The notes beneath the pieces were generated by a model. It did no database searches and had not been told where the DNA came from. It was given only the letters and a program-made list of their open reading frames with translations. A stretch of DNA of 64,000 nt from Amycolatopsis eburnea (GTDB lineage Bacteria > Actinomycetota > Actinomycetes > Mycobacteriales > Pseudonocardiaceae): NCBI RefSeq assembly GCF_003937945.1, contig NZ_RSEC01000008.1, positions 124,001-188,000 on the forward strand, in the 5' to 3' direction. Positions 26,446-34,787 of this stretch are shown here, piece after piece (the stretch's first letter is position 1; each line of letters opens with the position of its first letter). The position numbers and the translations under genes were made by a program.

Positions 26446-27221
26446 GCGGTCCCGCCGAGAGCGGCGGCGGCGAACCGGACGTCGAGGCGCTGTTCGCCCA
26501 GCTCGCCGCGCTGCCGGCGGACTCGCCGGAACGCGACCGCGTCCGCGACACCCTCGTGCGGGTGCACCTGGAGCTCGCGCGCAACCTCGCCCGGAAGTTC
26601 CGCAACCGCGACGAGGCGATGGAGGACCTGGTCCAGATCGCCACCGTCGGGCTCATCCACGCCGTCGACCGGTTCGACCCCGACCAGGGGACGGACTTCC
26701 TGGCGTTCGCGGTGCCCACGATCTCCGGGGAGCTGCGCCACCACTTCCGGGACAACAGCTGGTCGGTGCGGGTGCCGCGGCGGCTCAAGGAGCTGAACGC
26801 GAACATCTCGGCCGCGCGCGAAGAGCTCACCGTGCAGCTCTCCCGCGCGCCCAAGCCGAGTGAGATCGCGGCCCGCCTCGGCGTGCCCGTCGAAGACGTC
26901 TACGAGGGGCTTCGCGCCGGTCAGGGCCGCTACGGCGCTTCGCTGGACCACCTGCTGGAGAACGCCGCGCACACCCGGTTCGGGGCGCCGGACGCCGAGC
27001 TGGGCCAGGCCGAGCTGCGGGAGGCGCTGCGCCCGATGCTGGAGAGCCTGCCGGACCGGGAGCGCAAGATCGTCGCACTGCGGTTCGGCTCCGGGATGAG
27101 CCAATCGGACATCGCGCGCCGCGTCGGGGTGTCCCAGATGCAGGTGTCGCGGTTGCTGGCTGCGACGCTGAAGAAACTGCGTTCGGGCCTGGACGAATCC
27201 GAGCTGGCCGAAGGCACCTGA
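26442..27221 (+). CDS. sigF: Stress/development sigma factor, SigB/SigF family
   Basis: A 259-residue group 3 sigma factor. Region 2 contains E-D-L-V-Q-I-A-T-V-G-L-I-H-A-V-D-R-F-D-P and F-L-A-F-A-V-P-T-I-S-G-E-L-R-H-H-F-R-D, region 3 has R-V-P-R-R-L-K-E-L, and region 4 ends with M-S-Q-S-D-I-A-R-R-V-G-V-S-Q-M-Q-V-S-R-L-L. This is the SigB/SigF/SigH family of actinobacteria. The GTG overlaps the anti-sigma stop. A matching promoter upstream of the operon suggests autoregulation. The symbol sigF is by family; sigB is equally possible. Confidence 0.88.
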   Translation: MSGPAESGGGEPDVEALFAQLAALPADSPERDRVRDTLVRVHLELARNLARKFRNRDEAMEDLVQIATVGLIHAVDRFDPDQGTDFLAFAVPTISGELRHHFRDNSWSVRVPRRLKELNANISAAREELTVQLSRAPKPSEIAARLGVPVEDVYEGLRAGQGRYGASLDHLLENAAHTRFGAPDAELGQAELREALRPMLESLPDRERKIVALRFGSGMSQSDIARRVGVSQMQVSRLLAATLKKLRSGLDESELAEGT

Positions 27222-27283
27222 TTAGCCGCTGACCCGCTTGGGTACTTCGCGGGCGGTACCGAACTCACTGGGAGGGGGACCGG

Positions 27284-27703
27284 ATGACGACGTCGAAGCT
27301 GCCGCAGCACACCGCCGCGGCCGCCGCCCCGCTCAAGGTGCTCCTCCCGGCCGACGTCACCGCCCCCGCGCTGGCCCGCCACGAGGTCCGGACGGCGCTG
27401 CTCGGCTTCGGCGTGCCCGAGCGCGCGCTGGACGACGTCCTGCTGGCCACGTCGGAACTGGTCACGAACGCCTTCGAGCACGGCGAGCGGCCGCAGCGGC
27501 TGGAGCTGGAGTACGCCGAGGGAACCCTCACCTTGCGCGTCTACGACATCGGCGCCCTGCTGCCCGAGCTGCGGGAGCCGATCCCGGCACAGGCGCGCAG
27601 CCGCGGGCTGGTGCTGGTCCAGGCGCTGTCGGTGGACTGGGGCTTCGAACGCTGCCCGGGCGGCAAGTACGTCTGGGCGGTCTTCCGCCTCCCGGACGCC
27701 TGA
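27284..27703 (+). CDS. RsbW-like ATP-binding regulatory protein
   Basis: A 139-residue HATPase_c_2 domain protein. It has a proper N-box, S-E-L-V-T-N-A-F-E-H-G, and G-box region L-R-V-Y-D-I-G, so unlike the anti-sigma factor encoded upstream it should bind ATP. Such proteins phosphorylate STAS antagonists or hold sigma factors. GGAGGGGG lies 5 bases before the ATG. It is 62 bases after the sigma gene and may belong to the same transcript, giving the module two kinases for one sigma factor. Confidence 0.85.
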   Translation: MTTSKLPQHTAAAAAPLKVLLPADVTAPALARHEVRTALLGFGVPERALDDVLLATSELVTNAFEHGERPQRLELEYAEGTLTLRVYDIGALLPELREPIPAQARSRGLVLVQALSVDWGFERCPGGKYVWAVFRLPDA

Positions 27704-28183
27704 TCAGCGCAGCTCGCGCGCGGCTTCGGTCTCCCCGATCCGCTCCCGGAACGGCTTCCGGTCGAGCGCTTCGACGATCGCGTCCAGCAGCGCGCGCAGC
27801 GAGTACGGCAGCTCGGCTTCCAGCGCTTCCGCCGCCTCGGTCGTCGCCGCCCACTCCGCTTCGATCAGCGGCAGCAGGTCACGCGCCTTCGCGGTGAGCG
27901 ACACGATCCGCTGCCGGGCGTCGGCACCCGGTTCGAGCGCGACGAGCCCGGCCCGGTTCATCTGCGCGACGGTCTGGCTGGCCGCCGAGTGCGTCACGCG
28001 CATCTCCGCCGCGAGGTCGCGGATGGCCAGCGGGCCGCGCGCCAGAAGCGCCCGCACCACCGGCGAGTACCGCGGGCGGTAGTCGTCGAGGCCGATGTCG
28101 GCGAGGAACCGTGCGACGTCGCCCTCGAGGATTTCGAGGACGTGCCGCATCCGGGTCCCGAGCCCGTCCGGACCCGAAGTCAT
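27704..28183 (-). CDS. MarR-family transcriptional regulator
   Basis: A roughly 159-residue winged-helix regulator. The DNA-binding part is visible as L-A-I-R-D-L-A-A-E-M-R-V-T-H-S-A-A-S-Q-T-V-A-Q-M-N-R-A-G-L-V, with the wing A-D-A-R-Q-R-I-V-S-L-T. A second ATG two codons upstream (28189) is equally possible. It is divergent from an aldo/keto reductase gene with only 47 bases between starts, so that reductase is its likely target, although I see no clear palindrome there. Its stop directly abuts that of the RsbW-like gene. Confidence 0.85.
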   Translation of the reverse strand: MTSGPDGLGTRMRHVLEILEGDVARFLADIGLDDYRPRYSPVVRALLARGPLAIRDLAAEMRVTHSAASQTVAQMNRAGLVALEPGADARQRIVSLTAKARDLLPLIEAEWAATTEAAEALEAELPYSLRALLDAIVEALDRKPFRERIGETEAARELR

Positions 28184-28230
28184 GGCCATGACGGCCGATC
28201 ATAGGCGGGGGCGTGTGCTTGGATCGCGGT

Positions 28231-29208
28231 ATGGAGAACCGGAAGATCGCCCGGCTGGGCCGCGAGGTGTCCGTCGTCGGGCTCGGCTGCTGGCAGCTCG
28301 GCGCCGACTGGGGCGAGGTCGACGAGAACGACGCGCTGGGCGTGCTGCACGCGGCCGCCGACAACGGTGTCACCTTCTTCGACACCGCCGACGTCTACGG
28401 CGACGGCCGCAGCGAACGGCTGGTCGGCCGGTTCCTCGCCGACCGCGGTGACGTCTTCGTGGCGACCAAGATGGGCCGCCGGGCCGAGCAGGTGCCGGAG
28501 AACTACGTCGCCGCGAACTTCCGCGAGTGGAACGACCGGTCGCGCCGCAACCTCGGCGTCGACACGCTCGACCTGGTCCAGCTGCACTGCCCGCCGACGC
28601 CGGTGTACTCCTCCGACGCGGTGTACGACGCCCTCGACGCGATGGTCGAGGAGGGCCGGATCAAGGCGTACGGCGTGAGCGTCGAGACGTGCGAGGAGGC
28701 CTTGACGGCGTTGGCGCGGCCGCACGTGGCTTCCGTCCAGATCATCCTGAACTGCCTGCGCCTCAAGCCCCTGGAGCGCGTGCTGCCGGTGGCGGCGGAG
28801 GCGGGCGCGGGGATCATCGCGCGGGTGCCGCTGGCGTCGGGCCTGCTGTCCGGCCGGTACACCGCTGACACGACGTTCGCCGAGAACGACCACCGGAACT
28901 TCAACCGCCACGGCGAGGCGTTCGACGTCGGCGAGACGTTCTCCGGCGTGCCGTACGAGGCCGGGCTGGCGGCCGTCGAGCGGCTGCGCGGGCTGGTGCC
29001 GGAGGGCCAGGCGCTGGCGCAGTTCGCGCTGCGCTGGATCATCGACCAGCCGGGCGTGAGCACGGTCATCCCGGGCGCCCGCAACGCCGCGCAGGCCACG
29101 GCGAACACCGCTGCGGCGGCGCTGCCCGCGTTGTCCCCCGAGGCGCTGGCGGGCGTCCGCGAAACGTACGACGAGCTGATCCGGCCGCTGGTGCACGATC
29201 GCTGGTGA
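28231..29208 (+). CDS. Aldo/keto reductase
   Basis: A 325-residue NADPH-dependent TIM-barrel reductase. F-F-D-T-A-D-V-Y-G-D-G-R-S-E holds catalytic Asp and Tyr, V-A-T-K-M-G the Lys, and L-V-Q-L-H-C the His of the tetrad; I-I-P-G-A-R-N-A-A-Q is the cofactor-binding loop. These enzymes reduce aldehydes and ketones, often detoxifying them. The ATG at 28231 is preferred over one six codons upstream. The nitroreductase gene follows after 18 bases on the same strand, forming a small redox operon. Confidence 0.9.
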   Translation: MENRKIARLGREVSVVGLGCWQLGADWGEVDENDALGVLHAAADNGVTFFDTADVYGDGRSERLVGRFLADRGDVFVATKMGRRAEQVPENYVAANFREWNDRSRRNLGVDTLDLVQLHCPPTPVYSSDAVYDALDAMVEEGRIKAYGVSVETCEEALTALARPHVASVQIILNCLRLKPLERVLPVAAEAGAGIIARVPLASGLLSGRYTADTTFAENDHRNFNRHGEAFDVGETFSGVPYEAGLAAVERLRGLVPEGQALAQFALRWIIDQPGVSTVIPGARNAAQATANTAAAALPALSPEALAGVRETYDELIRPLVHDRW

Positions 29209-29226
29209 GCCCGGCATGATGGGCCG

Positions 29227-29865
29227 ATGATGACGCCCGAAGAGCTCCTGACCACCACCAGGACCGTGCGCAAGCGGCTCGACCTGGACCGTCCCGTGCC
29301 GCTCGACCTGGTGAAGCACTGCGTGCAGGTGGCGTTGCAGGCGCCGAGCGGCTCGAACACGCAGCGGTGGCAGTGGCTCGTGGTCACCGACGCCGGGCAG
29401 CGCGCCGCGCTCGGGCGGATCTACAGCCGCGCGTGCCACGAGTACCTGGCGTCGCCGAACGCGGCGGGCAAGCAGTTCGCGGACGACCCGGCGCGGGCCC
29501 CGGTGCAGCAGCGGGTCGGCGACAGCGTCGCGTACCTGGCCGACCGGATGGGTGACGTCCCGGTGCTCGTGGTGCCGTGCCTGGAGACGGCGTCCGCGGA
29601 ACTGCCGGCCGGCAACCAGGCGGGCCTGTGGGCGTCGCTGCTGCCTGCGGTGTGGAGCTACATGCTGGCGGCCCGTTCGGTCACGCTCGGCACGGCGTGG
29701 ACGACGCTGCACCTGAAGTACGAGCAGGAAGCGGCCGAGGTGCTGGGGCTGCCGAAGAACGTGCACCAGGCGGCCCTGATCCCGACGGCGTTCTACACCG
29801 GCGACACGTTCAAGCCCGCGGCGCGGCAGCCGCTGGAAGAGGTGCTGCACCTCGACCGCTGGTGA
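29227..29865 (+). CDS. Nitroreductase-family protein
   Basis: A 212-residue FMN-dependent oxidoreductase of the nitroreductase family. R-T-V-R-K-R near the start, A-P-S-G-S-N-T-Q-R-W-Q-W in the first third and G-T-A-W-T-T-L-H later are FMN-binding signatures. Members reduce quinones, nitro compounds or flavins. Adjacent ATGs at 29227 and 29230 are both possible starts. It is probably co-transcribed with the aldo/keto reductase and is followed by a strong hairpin. Confidence 0.87.
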   Translation: MMTPEELLTTTRTVRKRLDLDRPVPLDLVKHCVQVALQAPSGSNTQRWQWLVVTDAGQRAALGRIYSRACHEYLASPNAAGKQFADDPARAPVQQRVGDSVAYLADRMGDVPVLVVPCLETASAELPAGNQAGLWASLLPAVWSYMLAARSVTLGTAWTTLHLKYEQEAAEVLGLPKNVHQAALIPTAFYTGDTFKPAARQPLEEVLHLDRW

Positions 29866-29871
29866 CCGCCC

Positions 29872-29923
29872 GTGAAGGCCTCCTTGCCGGGGCATAGGGG
29901 GACGTCGGCAAGGAGGCCTTCAC
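29872..29923. repeat. GTGAAGGCC-family hairpin between convergent genes
   Basis: GTGAAGGCCTCCTTGCC (29872-29888) and its exact complement (29907-29923) form a 17-base stem with an 18-base loop. It lies 6 bases past the nitroreductase stop and 22 bases before the stop of the convergent chitinase gene. It shares its core with the elements at 9270 and 38378. Confidence 0.88.
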
Positions 29924-29945
29924 CGCCTTTCGGCGGGCGGGAGGC

Positions 29946-31265
29946 TCAACCGGTGTAGGCCTTGAAGATGTTCGTGAACTCGTACAGCGACTGGGAAATC
30001 CCCGAGCAGGTCGCCACCGCGCCGCCGCCGGGGCAGCCGCCGTTGTCGCGGCCCGCCGACCAGAAGCCGATGCTCGCCACGTGGTTGGCCTGCGCGTAGG
30101 ACAGCAGCTGCCGCGCCGCCGCCTGGTCGGTGATCGAGCCCGTGTCGTTGCGGCCGATCATCGGGGTCAGGCCGAGCAGGCCCTTGAGCTCCGCGTCGGA
30201 CTTCGCCGGCCAGATCGTCTTCATTTGACCCAGCGTCGCGTTGGCCGCCGAGATCAGCGCGTCGCCCCACGAGCCGCTGTAGCCGAAGTCCATCAGCATC
30301 GGGTTGACCACGACGTTCAGCCCGCGCGACGCCGCGTCCTGCAGGATCTGCACCGAGAACGGGTCCATCCCGTAGTCCTGGCCCTGGATCCGCATCGTGT
30401 AGCTGATGTGCGTGCCGCGCTGCTGCTGGAGCCGCAGCAGGGCCTGGTTGACCATGGCGGTCGGGATCGACGCCTCCACGTCGACGTCCAGGCTGTTGCT
30501 GCCCACGGCGTCGAGCGTCTTCACGTACGCGTTGTACAGCGCGTCCACCGAGCCGCACACGTTCTCCAGGTACGGGCCGAGCGCGCCACCGGAGGCGACC
30601 GTCACGCCGCCACCCAAACCGCGCAACGCGTTGACGTCGTTGATGATCCGTGAATCCAGGAGCGGGACCGTGCCGCCCCACTGCGGGTCGCAGCCGAGGC
30701 TGCTGCCGAGCGCGAAGGCGAGCGTGAAGTTCTTCTGCCCGGTCGCGTTCGCCACCGAAACCAGCGACGGCGTCGCCATCGTGATGTCGATGTACGGCGA
30801 AACGCGCGCGCTGCCCCCGGTCGGCGGCGTGGTGGTGGTGGTCGTCGTCGACGGGGTGGTGGGCGTGGTCGTCGGCACTGTCGTACCGGCACACGGCTGG
30901 CCGTTCAGCTTGCAGTTCGCGGGCAACCCGCTGCCGCTGACCAGGAATCCGAAGCTCGTCGACGCCCCGGCCGCGACGCTGCCGTTGTACTCGCGGTTGG
31001 CGAACGAGTGATGCGCGCCGCTCGGGGTGTCGAGCGCGTCCCAATAGGACCCGAGCGTGGACCCGGCCGGCAGGTCGAACTCCAGCTTCCAGCTCGTCAG
31101 CGCCGACGTGCCCGCGCTGATCGTGTACTTCGCCTGGTAGCCGGAGCCCCAGTTCGAGTCGGCCGAGAACGCCGCCGACGGCGCGGTGGCCGCGGTGGCG
31201 GGTGAGACGACGAGGACCGTCGCCACCGAGAGGATCGTCGCGGCGAGTGCGAGCTTGGCTTTCAC
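29946..31265 (-). CDS. Secreted GH18-type chitinase with N-terminal CBM2
   Basis: A 439-residue secreted protein. Residues 1-26 are a signal peptide, 28-125 a family 2 carbohydrate-binding module (W39 and W60 region, Cys118-Cys125 at its end), 126-150 a Pro/Thr linker, and the rest a glycoside hydrolase family 18 barrel. The catalytic motif is reduced to L-D-V-D-V-E (Asp260, Asp262, Glu264) and the barrel is short, as in the bacterial ChiD-like subgroup. It should cut chitin or related glycans. The 3D-domain gene lies 9 bases upstream in the same direction, so both probably answer to the DasR-like site at 32119. Confidence 0.85.
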   Translation of the reverse strand: MKAKLALAATILSVATVLVVSPATAATAPSAAFSADSNWGSGYQAKYTISAGTSALTSWKLEFDLPAGSTLGSYWDALDTPSGAHHSFANREYNGSVAAGASTSFGFLVSGSGLPANCKLNGQPCAGTTVPTTTPTTPSTTTTTTTPPTGGSARVSPYIDITMATPSLVSVANATGQKNFTLAFALGSSLGCDPQWGGTVPLLDSRIINDVNALRGLGGGVTVASGGALGPYLENVCGSVDALYNAYVKTLDAVGSNSLDVDVEASIPTAMVNQALLRLQQQRGTHISYTMRIQGQDYGMDPFSVQILQDAASRGLNVVVNPMLMDFGYSGSWGDALISAANATLGQMKTIWPAKSDAELKGLLGLTPMIGRNDTGSITDQAAARQLLSYAQANHVASIGFWSAGRDNGGCPGGGAVATCSGISQSLYEFTNIFKAYTG

Positions 31266-31274
31266 GGTCCCTCC

Positions 31275-32021
31275 TCAGTGGACGGTCAGGGTGAGCCGTT
31301 GGATGCCCCAGGCGTCGGCCTGGGCGCCGGGCAGCCAGACGTCGACGATGTCGTCCTTTATCCAGCTGCCGATGTCCGCCGCGTAGCACTCGCCGTAGCC
31401 GGGGACCGAAAACCGGGTGCCCCACGGGATGATCCGGGCGTCGACGGCGCAGAAGCCCGGCCCGGCGGTGTAGCCGAGCGCGGTCTGGGCGACGTCGTTG
31501 TAGGACGTGACGCGGTAGTTCAGCGTCGTGCCGGCGGGGATGCGGTAGGGCGCGAGCCGGTTGCCGGTGTCGAGGCGGTAGGCCGTCGAGATCTGGCCGA
31601 GCGAGCCGGGCGAGTTGTCCTCCGCCGTCATCGCGTAGAGCTGGTAGTTCGCGTCCTGGCACGGGCTCGCGTCGGTGACGGTGAGCGTCGGCTGGCCCCA
31701 GTCGCTGATCCACTGCAGGGCCTGGCCGTTGCGGAACGCGCGGTACGCCTTCGCGCCGGAGACGCGGGCGAAGGTGAACGTGACCCGGCCGTCGGCGCCG
31801 AGCCCGCCGCTGACGGAACCGGGCGCGGGCAGCCGGTTCGTCACGTCGACGGCGCCGACGAGCGTGCCGGGCCCGTGCCCGCCGGTGACCGGGCGGTCCG
31901 GGATGGGACCGGGGTAGAAGTGCTGGCAGGTGGGCAAAACCGCGGCCGAAGCGGGCGCGGCGGGAGCGAGCAGACCGCCGGCGGCCAAGGCCGCCAGCGC
32001 GAGGACCCGGACGGAGCGCAT
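31275..32021 (-). CDS. Secreted 3D-domain protein
   Basis: A 248-residue exported protein with a signal peptide (residues 1-27). The middle resembles a fibronectin-like beta domain. The C-terminal 70 residues are a 3D domain, a double-psi beta barrel named after three Asp residues: A-V-D-A-R-I-I-P-W-G-T, C-Y-A-A-D-I-G and I-V-D-V-W-L. In MltA and resuscitation-type proteins such barrels cleave peptidoglycan. GGAGG precedes the ATG. Co-transcription with a chitinase suggests a joint role in breaking down cell-wall or fungal polymers. Confidence 0.78.
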   Translation of the reverse strand: MRSVRVLALAALAAGGLLAPAAPASAAVLPTCQHFYPGPIPDRPVTGGHGPGTLVGAVDVTNRLPAPGSVSGGLGADGRVTFTFARVSGAKAYRAFRNGQALQWISDWGQPTLTVTDASPCQDANYQLYAMTAEDNSPGSLGQISTAYRLDTGNRLAPYRIPAGTTLNYRVTSYNDVAQTALGYTAGPGFCAVDARIIPWGTRFSVPGYGECYAADIGSWIKDDIVDVWLPGAQADAWGIQRLTLTVH

Positions 32022-32118
32022 GACGGGGAAACCTCCATGGTGGGGACCGGGGTGGAGGTGACGCGAGCGGGTTCACCGCTGGAAAACGACGTTAAGTGGC
32101 CTGGACCACACAGTCAAT

Positions 32119-32130
32119 AGGTCTAGACCT
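32119..32130. promoter_or_regulatory. DasR-like responsive element
   Basis: AGGTCTAGACCT is a perfect 12-base palindrome matching the core GGTCTAGACC of the Streptomyces DasR element TGGTCTAGACCA. It is 98 bases before the 3D-domain gene start. DasR is known to link N-acetylglucosamine sensing to chitinase expression; its gene is not in this window. Confidence 0.68.
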
Positions 32131-32203
32131 TTAAGTTTTGCGGTACCCGAACGGCTCAGCGGCCGCTCCGGTCGGCGACCGCCGCCGAGCGAGCCGCCGG
32201 GGC

Positions 32204-32845
32204 TCAGCCGAGGTAGCTCACCAGGCGGTCGGCCAGCTCGGCCGGGTGGCTGAGGGTGACGCAGTGGGGGCCGTCGATCTCGTCCGGCGTCACGCCCAGC
32301 CGTTCGCGGGCCACGCGGCGCTGGAAGTCCGGCGGGAAGAACCGGTCGTCGCGGCAGAGCAGCACCCGCGTCGGGACGTCCGGGTGGGCGGCCAGCGGCC
32401 ACGGCTCGTCCCACTCCTTGCTGACCTGCTCGCGGCCGTGCGCCTGGCACTGCTCGGCCAGCTCGGCCGGGACGCCGTTGAAGAACTGCTCGGCCTCCGA
32501 CAGCCCGGACGGCGCGGCGAAGCCGGTGTTGCCCCACCACTGCCCCGGCGGCTCGGCCGGCGCCGGGATCATCCCGGCCAGGTAGACGAGCAGCCGCGCC
32601 CGCACCTTCGAGGCGACCAGCGGCGCCGTGAACCCGCCGTACGAATGCCCGACGACGGCGACGTCCGACGCATCGCCCAACGCCGCCAGCACGGTGTCGA
32701 CGAACGAAGAAAGCCCGGCCGCCGGATCGGTAATCGGCAGGTCCGGCGCCACGAAGTCGTGGCCGCGGGCAACCAGCTCGGGGCCGAGCAGGTGGAAGTC
32801 CCAGCCGCTGCCACCACCACCGTGGATCAGCGCGAAAGTCGTCAT
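32204..32845 (-). CDS. Alpha/beta hydrolase
   Basis: A 213-residue alpha/beta hydrolase. H-G-G-G-G-S near the start forms the oxyanion hole, G-H-S-Y-G-G is the nucleophile elbow, and the late D-G-P-H-C-V-T-L-S-H-P supplies the catalytic His. The compact size and the I-H-G-G-G-G-S-G-W-D-F pattern are typical of the plant MES-like and haloperoxidase-like esterases in actinobacteria. It has no signal peptide. The secreted nuclease gene ends 10 bases away on the same strand. Substrate unknown. Confidence 0.85.
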   Translation of the reverse strand: MTTFALIHGGGGSGWDFHLLGPELVARGHDFVAPDLPITDPAAGLSSFVDTVLAALGDASDVAVVGHSYGGFTAPLVASKVRARLLVYLAGMIPAPAEPPGQWWGNTGFAAPSGLSEAEQFFNGVPAELAEQCQAHGREQVSKEWDEPWPLAAHPDVPTRVLLCRDDRFFPPDFQRRVARERLGVTPDEIDGPHCVTLSHPAELADRLVSYLG

Positions 32846-32855
32846 GGCGGGCAGC

Positions 32856-33530
32856 TCAGCAGCGGCGCAGCATGTCCGTCAAGGCGGTCTTCTCCCCCTG
32901 CGTGATCGTCAGGCCGTAGTAGTGCTTCACCACGATCCAGTCGGTCGCGTAGGTGCACCAGAACGACACCAGCGGCGGCTTCCACTGGTCCGGCGCCTTG
33001 TCGCTCTTCTGCTGGTTGACGTTGTCGGTGACGGCGAACAGCTGCGGCCGCGTCAGGTCGTTGGCGAACTGCTCGCGCTTCTCGGCCGTCCACGTCTTCG
33101 CGCCGCTGGCCCACGCCTGGCCGAGCGGGACCATGTGGTCGATGTCGAGGTCGGTCGGCTTCGTCCACGTCTCGCCGTCGTAGATGCTGGTCCACGTCCC
33201 GGACGTCGCCTTGCAGTCCTTGTCGGTCTGGACGTCCTTGCCGTCGCGCTTGAGGACGACCTCGCGGGTGTCGCAGCCGCCGCCCTGGCTGTCCCAGTGC
33301 TTGAACTTCTCGCGCGAGTAGCCGTCCATGGACGTCCGCGCGGCGATCTCCAGCTCGTCGAGCTGCTTCTGCGCGTCGGCGGCGCTCACCGGCACCGGGC
33401 CCGCGGTGGACGGCGGGGTCGCGCCCGCCCCTCTGCTCGTCACCCAGTACCCGAAGAGCGCGACCGCGAGGAGCGCGACTACCAGCAGGATCCGTTGCGT
33501 CACGCTGAGCCGAAAGCTGCGGGCCGCCAA
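32856..33530 (-). CDS. Exported HNH nuclease (DUF1524/GmrSD-like)
   Basis: A 224-residue protein with an N-terminal signal or anchor helix (about residues 9-27) and a C-terminal HNH domain. D-L-D-I-D-H-M-V-P-L is the beta-beta-alpha metal motif with catalytic His, and N-V-N-Q-Q-K-S-D-K-A-P-D-Q-W-K-P-P is the conserved Asn/His helix segment of the DUF1524 family. Cys pairs fit an extracellular enzyme. Secreted members degrade DNA for nutrients or defence. It precedes the alpha/beta hydrolase gene on the same strand. Confidence 0.83.
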   Translation of the reverse strand: MAARSFRLSVTQRILLVVALLAVALFGYWVTSRGAGATPPSTAGPVPVSAADAQKQLDELEIAARTSMDGYSREKFKHWDSQGGGCDTREVVLKRDGKDVQTDKDCKATSGTWTSIYDGETWTKPTDLDIDHMVPLGQAWASGAKTWTAEKREQFANDLTRPQLFAVTDNVNQQKSDKAPDQWKPPLVSFWCTYATDWIVVKHYYGLTITQGEKTALTDMLRRC

Positions 33531-33705
33531 GATTTTCTCCTCTCACCTGCGCGGGGGCGCGGCGTAGTCTCACCCGTGCCGGCCGGGGACAACCGCGCCG
33601 ACACGACGACCTGGCGCGAATGTGACCTCGCCCACCCACGGCGGTGTCACACCGGGCCCAGGAACTGCGACTACCGGAGCAGGACCCATCCGGAGGGAGC
33701 AGCCG

Positions 33706-34749
33706 ATGCCCGGTCGGCTCAAGAAGTTCGACGAGTTCTTCCAGCGCAAAGCCGCGGAAGGCGGCAACGTCGTCGCCATGGCCAGGATGGGTTCGGCCAT
33801 GCGCGAACGCGGGGAGCTGGCCGAAGCCGAGAGCTGGTTCCGCAAGGCCGCCATGGGCGGCGACCGCGTCTCGATGACGTCGCTGGCCCACCTGCTGGCC
33901 GAGCGCGGCGCCCAGGAAGAAGCCGAGCGCTGGTACCACGAAGCTGCCCTGGCCGGTGAGCCGCACGGGATGCTGAACCTCGCCCGCGCGTACGAGCGGC
34001 AGGGCAAGCGCGACGAGGCCCAGCACTGGTACGGCGAGGCGGCTCGCACCGGTGACCTGCCCTCGATCGCCGCGCTCGGGCACCTGCTCCGCGAGCAGGG
34101 CCGGGGCGAGGAGGCCGAGTCGTGGCTGCGGCAGGCCGCCGAGGCCGGCACCACCAGCGCGATGATCGACCTGGGCATCGTGCTGCGCGACCGCGGCCAG
34201 GCCGCCGAAGCCGCCCGCTGGTGGCGCTCGGCCGCGCAGGCCGGTGACCTCGCCGCCACGTGCCAGCTCGGCAGGCAGGCCGAACGGCTCGGCAGGCCGG
34301 GTGACGCCGAATCGTGGTACCGCCAGGGCGCGACCGGCGGCAACAGCGAGGCGATCGTCCGGCTGGGGCTGCTCCTGCACCGCCGCGGCGACCTCGAGGA
34401 GGCGGAGAGCTGGTACCTCGACGCCGCCGAGCGCGGCGACCCGGCGGCGATGACGAACCTCGGCGTGCTGGCCCGCAACCGCGGCGACGAGGGCGAAGCC
34501 GCCGCCTGGTACCGCAAGGCCGCCGAGCACGGCAGCGTCCCGGCGCTCACCAACCTCGGCCACCTCGCCGAGCACCGCGAGGACTTCGCGGAGGCCGAGG
34601 AGTGGTTCCGCCGCGCCGCCCGGACCGGCGACGTCCAGGGCATGCTGAGCCTCGCGCGGATGCTGCGTTCGCGCGGCGCCGCCCACGAGGCCGAGCAGTG
34701 GCTGGCCCGCGCCGAGACCGTGCAGGACGACCGCGAGCACCACGTCTGA
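33706..34749 (+). CDS. Sel1-like/TPR repeat protein
   Basis: A 347-residue soluble solenoid made of about nine 36-residue repeats of the form A-x-x-L-G-x-L-x-x-x-R-G-x-x-E-E-A-E-x-W-Y/L-R-x-A-A-x-x-G-D, i.e. Sel1-type helix pairs. Such scaffolds bind partner proteins. Nothing else is fused to it. GGAGGGAG lies 6 bases before the ATG at 33706; upstream in-frame codons are ignored. The gene is 40 bases before the maturation-protease-like gene, but that gene seems to have its own promoter. Confidence 0.83.
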   Translation: MPGRLKKFDEFFQRKAAEGGNVVAMARMGSAMRERGELAEAESWFRKAAMGGDRVSMTSLAHLLAERGAQEEAERWYHEAALAGEPHGMLNLARAYERQGKRDEAQHWYGEAARTGDLPSIAALGHLLREQGRGEEAESWLRQAAEAGTTSAMIDLGIVLRDRGQAAEAARWWRSAAQAGDLAATCQLGRQAERLGRPGDAESWYRQGATGGNSEAIVRLGLLLHRRGDLEEAESWYLDAAERGDPAAMTNLGVLARNRGDEGEAAAWYRKAAEHGSVPALTNLGHLAEHREDFAEAEEWFRRAARTGDVQGMLSLARMLRSRGAAHEAEQWLARAETVQDDREHHV

Positions 34750-34752
34750 CTA

Positions 34753-34781
34753 TTGTGTGAGCCAATTCACAGTTCTAGCCT
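34753..34781 (+). promoter_or_regulatory. Putative leaderless promoter overlapped by a CRP-like site
   Basis: TTGTGT (34753-34758), 17 bases, then TAGCCT (34776-34781), placing transcription start at about the A of the ATG at 34788. Between the hexamers lies TGTGAgccaatTCACA (34756-34771), a perfect TGTGA-N6-TCACA site for CRP/GlxR-type proteins. A bound regulator would occlude the promoter. Confidence 0.6.
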
Positions 34782-34787
34782 GGACGG

